Program-made: the position numbers and the translations under genes
Notes under the pieces: generated by a model
What the model saw: only the letters and a program-made list of their open reading frames with translations
Databases searched by the model: none
What the model was told of the DNA's origin: nothing
Source: Gemmatimonadota bacterium
GTDB taxonomy: Bacteria > Gemmatimonadota > Gemmatimonadetes > Longimicrobiales > Gaopeijiaceae
Direction of reading: 5' to 3'
Assembly: GCA_018678395.1 (NCBI GenBank)
Contig: JAHHMJ010000664.1
Span: 1 to 6,657 of the forward strand
DNA: 6,657 nt
Part shown: piece by piece, positions 5,181 through 6,657 of the stretch
How the letters are laid out: the number at the start of each line of letters is the position of its first letter
How positions within the stretch are numbered: the first letter of the stretch is position 1

Positions 5181-6129
5181 TCGCGCGGTACCCTTCCTCG
5201 AGGAAGTAGTGGATCTCGTGGAAGTCGAAGGTGCCGTAGCCGTCGAGTCGGGGCCGCACGTACACGAGCGGTACGCCGTCCCACCCCGCGACCTCCCGGC
5301 TCCGGCTGCGCCAGGCCATGATCGAGAAGATCCGTTGGTGGATGGCGACCAATCCCTGTTCGCGGACGCGGTCGGGGTGGCTTCGCTTCCCCGACCCGAC
5401 GTCGATGGCCACGATCCCGGTGGCTCCCTGGGCCTCCGCGCGGGCGAGGCCCAGGGTGAACTCGACGCCGCCGTCCACGAGCGTGCGGCCTCCGACCTGG
5501 ATCGGCGGATACAGGACCGGTAGCGCCGCAGACGCGTAGAGCGCGTCTTCCAGCGACACCGACGTGTCGGCGCCCGGCCCGAACCACACCGTATCCCCCG
5601 TCTCCAGGTCCACGGCGTTGATCTGGAGCGGAATCTCGAGGTCGTCCCACCCGTCCACGGGCAGGACAGCGCGGATGTACGCTCGCAGCGGCTCACCGAG
5701 CAGCAGCGACTCCTGCCGGATCCCGTTCAACAGCAGCGCTCGTCGGTTGATCCGGGCGATGTCGCCACGCTCCAGCGCGAAGGCGAGCGGCGCGAGCTCA
5801 CGCCATCCGAGGCCCGCCGCGAAGCACGCGCCGACCAGGGCGCCGATCGAAGTGCCCACGATGCCGACCGGGCGCACGCCAGCCTCGCGGAGGGCTTCCC
5901 GCCCGCCCACGTGCGCGAGGCCCTTCAGACCCCCGCCCCCGAGGACCAGCCACGGCTTCGGCCCGAGGAACTCGGAGGTGCGAGCGGGATCCTCCTGCGT
6001 GGCGCGATTCTCCTGACGGCCCGCCCCATCGTGCAGGGGCGCGTCGCGGGGCCCCGTCGACTGCGTCACGTCGCGATCCGATGCGGGCGCCCGCGGCCGT
6101 GGATCCTGCCGCAGGGGGTCGGGTAGCAC
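5158..6129 (-). CDS. Patatin-like phospholipase (RssA/YchK-like serine hydrolase)
   Basis: The 323-residue product carries the full patatin signature. The oxyanion-hole glycine loop is GGGGLKGLAHVGG (64-76), the nucleophile elbow is GTSIGAL with Ser94, and the catalytic Asp is in VDGG (Asp219). Enzymes of this family use a Ser-Asp dyad to hydrolyse acyl esters of lipids. There is no signal peptide or TM segment, so it is probably cytoplasmic. Residues 1-56 are charged and Pro/Arg/Asp-rich, look disordered, and precede the usual family start near GPKPWLVLGGGG. GTG 6129 has a G-rich stretch (GGGGGA) shortly upstream, while GTG 6069 would remove 20 residues without harming the domain, so the start is uncertain. 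The last residues, RASLQG, are encoded by the 21-bp repeat. It is transcribed divergently from sufC and convergently with dacB. Substrate unknown. Confidence 0.88.
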   Translation of the reverse strand: MLPDPLRQDPRPRAPASDRDVTQSTGPRDAPLHDGAGRQENRATQEDPARTSEFLGPKPWLVLGGGGLKGLAHVGGREALREAGVRPVGIVGTSIGALVGACFAAGLGWRELAPLAFALERGDIARINRRALLLNGIRQESLLLGEPLRAYIRAVLPVDGWDDLEIPLQINAVDLETGDTVWFGPGADTSVSLEDALYASAALPVLYPPIQVGGRTLVDGGVEFTLGLARAEAQGATGIVAIDVGSGKRSHPDRVREQGLVAIHQRIFSIMAWRSRSREVAGWDGVPLVYVRPRLDGYGTFDFHEIHYFLEEGYRATRASLQG

Positions 6130-6171
6130 GCCGTCCCCCGAGACCCCCCGCCGGATGGAACTTTACCGCCG

Positions 6172-6200
6172 TTGACCGGGTTTTGAGGCGTTCCTAGCTT
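6172..6200 (+). promoter_or_regulatory. Sigma-70-type promoter of the suf operon
   Basis: TTGACC (6172-6177) matches five of six bases of the -35 consensus. It is exactly 17 bp from TAGCTT (6195-6200), a TANNNT-type -10. The predicted start is near 6207, leaving a leader of about 50 nt before sufC. The pair lies in the 128-bp gap between the divergent patatin and sufC genes. I see no comparably good promoter facing the patatin gene. Confidence 0.6.
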
Positions 6201-6207
6201 GATGAAA

Positions 6208-6224
6208 TTTAGAATCATTCTTAT
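6208..6224. promoter_or_regulatory. Fur/Irr-like operator at the suf transcription start
   Basis: TTTAGAATCATTCTTAT has a perfect AGAAT-C-ATTCT core. It matches 12 of 14 defined positions of the Irr box (ICE) as I recall it, TTTAGAANNNTTCTAAA. Compared with the Fur 7-1-7 consensus TGATAATNATTATCA, the segment 6209-6223 matches 10 of 14. It is strikingly AT-rich against its surroundings. It starts at about +2 of the predicted transcript, where a bound repressor would block initiation. A Fur-superfamily iron regulator is the simplest reading. Confidence 0.55.
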
Positions 6225-6257
6225 TAAGCGACCGATCACGACTGCAGCGGAGCACGG

Positions 6258-6657
6258 ATGAGCACCCCCATTCTGAAGATCGAGAACCTCCAGGCCAAGG
6301 TTGCGGACGAGGACCTCGACATCCTGAAGGGCGTGGACATGACGCTGAACACCGGCGAGATCCACGCCATCATGGGACCGAACGGCTCCGGGAAGAGCAC
6401 GCTGGCCAAGGTTCTCGCGGGACATCCCGGCTACGAGGTCACCGGCGGTACCGCCACCTTCAAGGGCGAGGAGATCCTCGAGCTCGAGCCCGACGAGAGG
6501 GCGCAGGCTGGGGTGTTTCTGGCCTTTCAATACCCGGTGGAGATCCCCGGCGTGTCGATCGCCAACTTCCTCCGCACCGCGCTGCAGGCTCAACTCGGTG
6601 AGGGCGAGGACCTCGATCTCTTCGACTTCCAGGACCTGCTCATGGACCGCATGAAGC
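6258..6657 (+). CDS. sufC: SUF system Fe-S cluster assembly ATPase SufC (3' partial)
   Basis: The first 133 codons are present and the gene runs off the right edge; the family is usually about 250 residues. It begins MSTPILKIENLQAKVADEDLDILKGVDMTLNTGEIHAIMG. Walker A is GPNGSGKST (residues 40-48), followed by the SufC-typical LAKVLAGHPGYEVTGG and the Q-loop FLAFQYPVEIPGV (Gln91). These features separate SufC from ordinary ABC transporter ATPases. The signature and Walker B motifs lie beyond the window. SufC powers the cytosolic SufBCD scaffold, which builds iron-sulfur clusters with sulfur from SufS. GGAG at 6249-6252 is 5 nt from ATG 6258. A well-placed promoter and a Fur/Irr-like box lie just upstream, so sufC appears to be the first gene of its operon, with partner suf genes expected downstream. 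Confidence 0.95.
   Translation, partial: MSTPILKIENLQAKVADEDLDILKGVDMTLNTGEIHAIMGPNGSGKSTLAKVLAGHPGYEVTGGTATFKGEEILELEPDERAQAGVFLAFQYPVEIPGVSIANFLRTALQAQLGEGEDLDLFDFQDLLMDRMK

Noticed and set aside
4261..5523. Forward open frame of 420 codons across the dacB and patatin ends
   Set aside because: It is out of frame with dacB and antisense to the patatin gene; low-complexity Arg/Gly-rich product without motifs.
3506..5650. Minus-strand open frame of 714 codons opposite dacB
   Set aside because: It is antisense to a gene with complete PBP4 active-site motifs. High GC keeps the opposite frame open, and the translation is low-complexity R/G/P/D.

Overview
The window reads as GC-rich bacterial DNA (roughly two-thirds G+C by eye) with tightly packed genes, GTG/TTG starts and strong AGGAGG ribosome-binding sites. 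Nothing in it fixes the phylum. The gene styles (short ECF sigma/anti-sigma pair, SUF system, promoter of the form TTGACC-17-TAGCTT) would suit Gemmatimonadota or a similar environmental lineage, but that is a guess.

Layout. Positions 3-965 (+) hold the C-terminal part of a class V aminotransferase-fold PLP enzyme that runs off the left edge. Positions 966-1498 are non-coding and full of repeats: a perfect 20-bp GC palindrome just after the stop codon, a 44-bp tandem repeat (2.7 copies), and four copies of a 14-bp motif in alternating orientation that form two REPIN-like doublets. A 13-bp palindrome lies just ahead of the next gene.

Positions 1499-5125 (+) look like one operon of five genes: an ECF sigma factor, a two-helix membrane anti-sigma factor without the usual zinc ligands, a small YbjQ/UPF0145 protein, an unusual regulator joining a degenerate receiver-like domain to an AraC-type HTH, and an exported PBP4/DacB-type D-Ala-D-Ala carboxypeptidase. 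Spacing is tight: 9 nt, a 4-nt ATGA overlap, 38 nt, then a 100-nt overlap. The obvious reading is a membrane-sensed (envelope) stress module acting on peptidoglycan, which is an inference from gene content.

Positions 5158-6129 (-) encode a patatin-like phospholipase that converges on dacB. Both stop codons sit inside one 21-bp tandem repeat array. A 128-bp divergent intergenic region (6130-6257) then carries a good sigma-70-type promoter. A Fur/Irr-like palindrome sits at its predicted transcription start and is followed by sufC (6258 to the right edge), the ATPase of the SUF iron-sulfur cluster assembly machine. This predicts iron-dependent repression of the suf operon.

I found no tRNA, rRNA, CRISPR array, transposase or phage gene. 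I found no clear new multi-gene defence or biosynthetic system. The most unusual items are the intergenic repeats, the repeat-borne stop codons at the convergent gene ends, the receiver-like/AraC regulator nested in a sigma-factor operon, and the iron-box-like operator.
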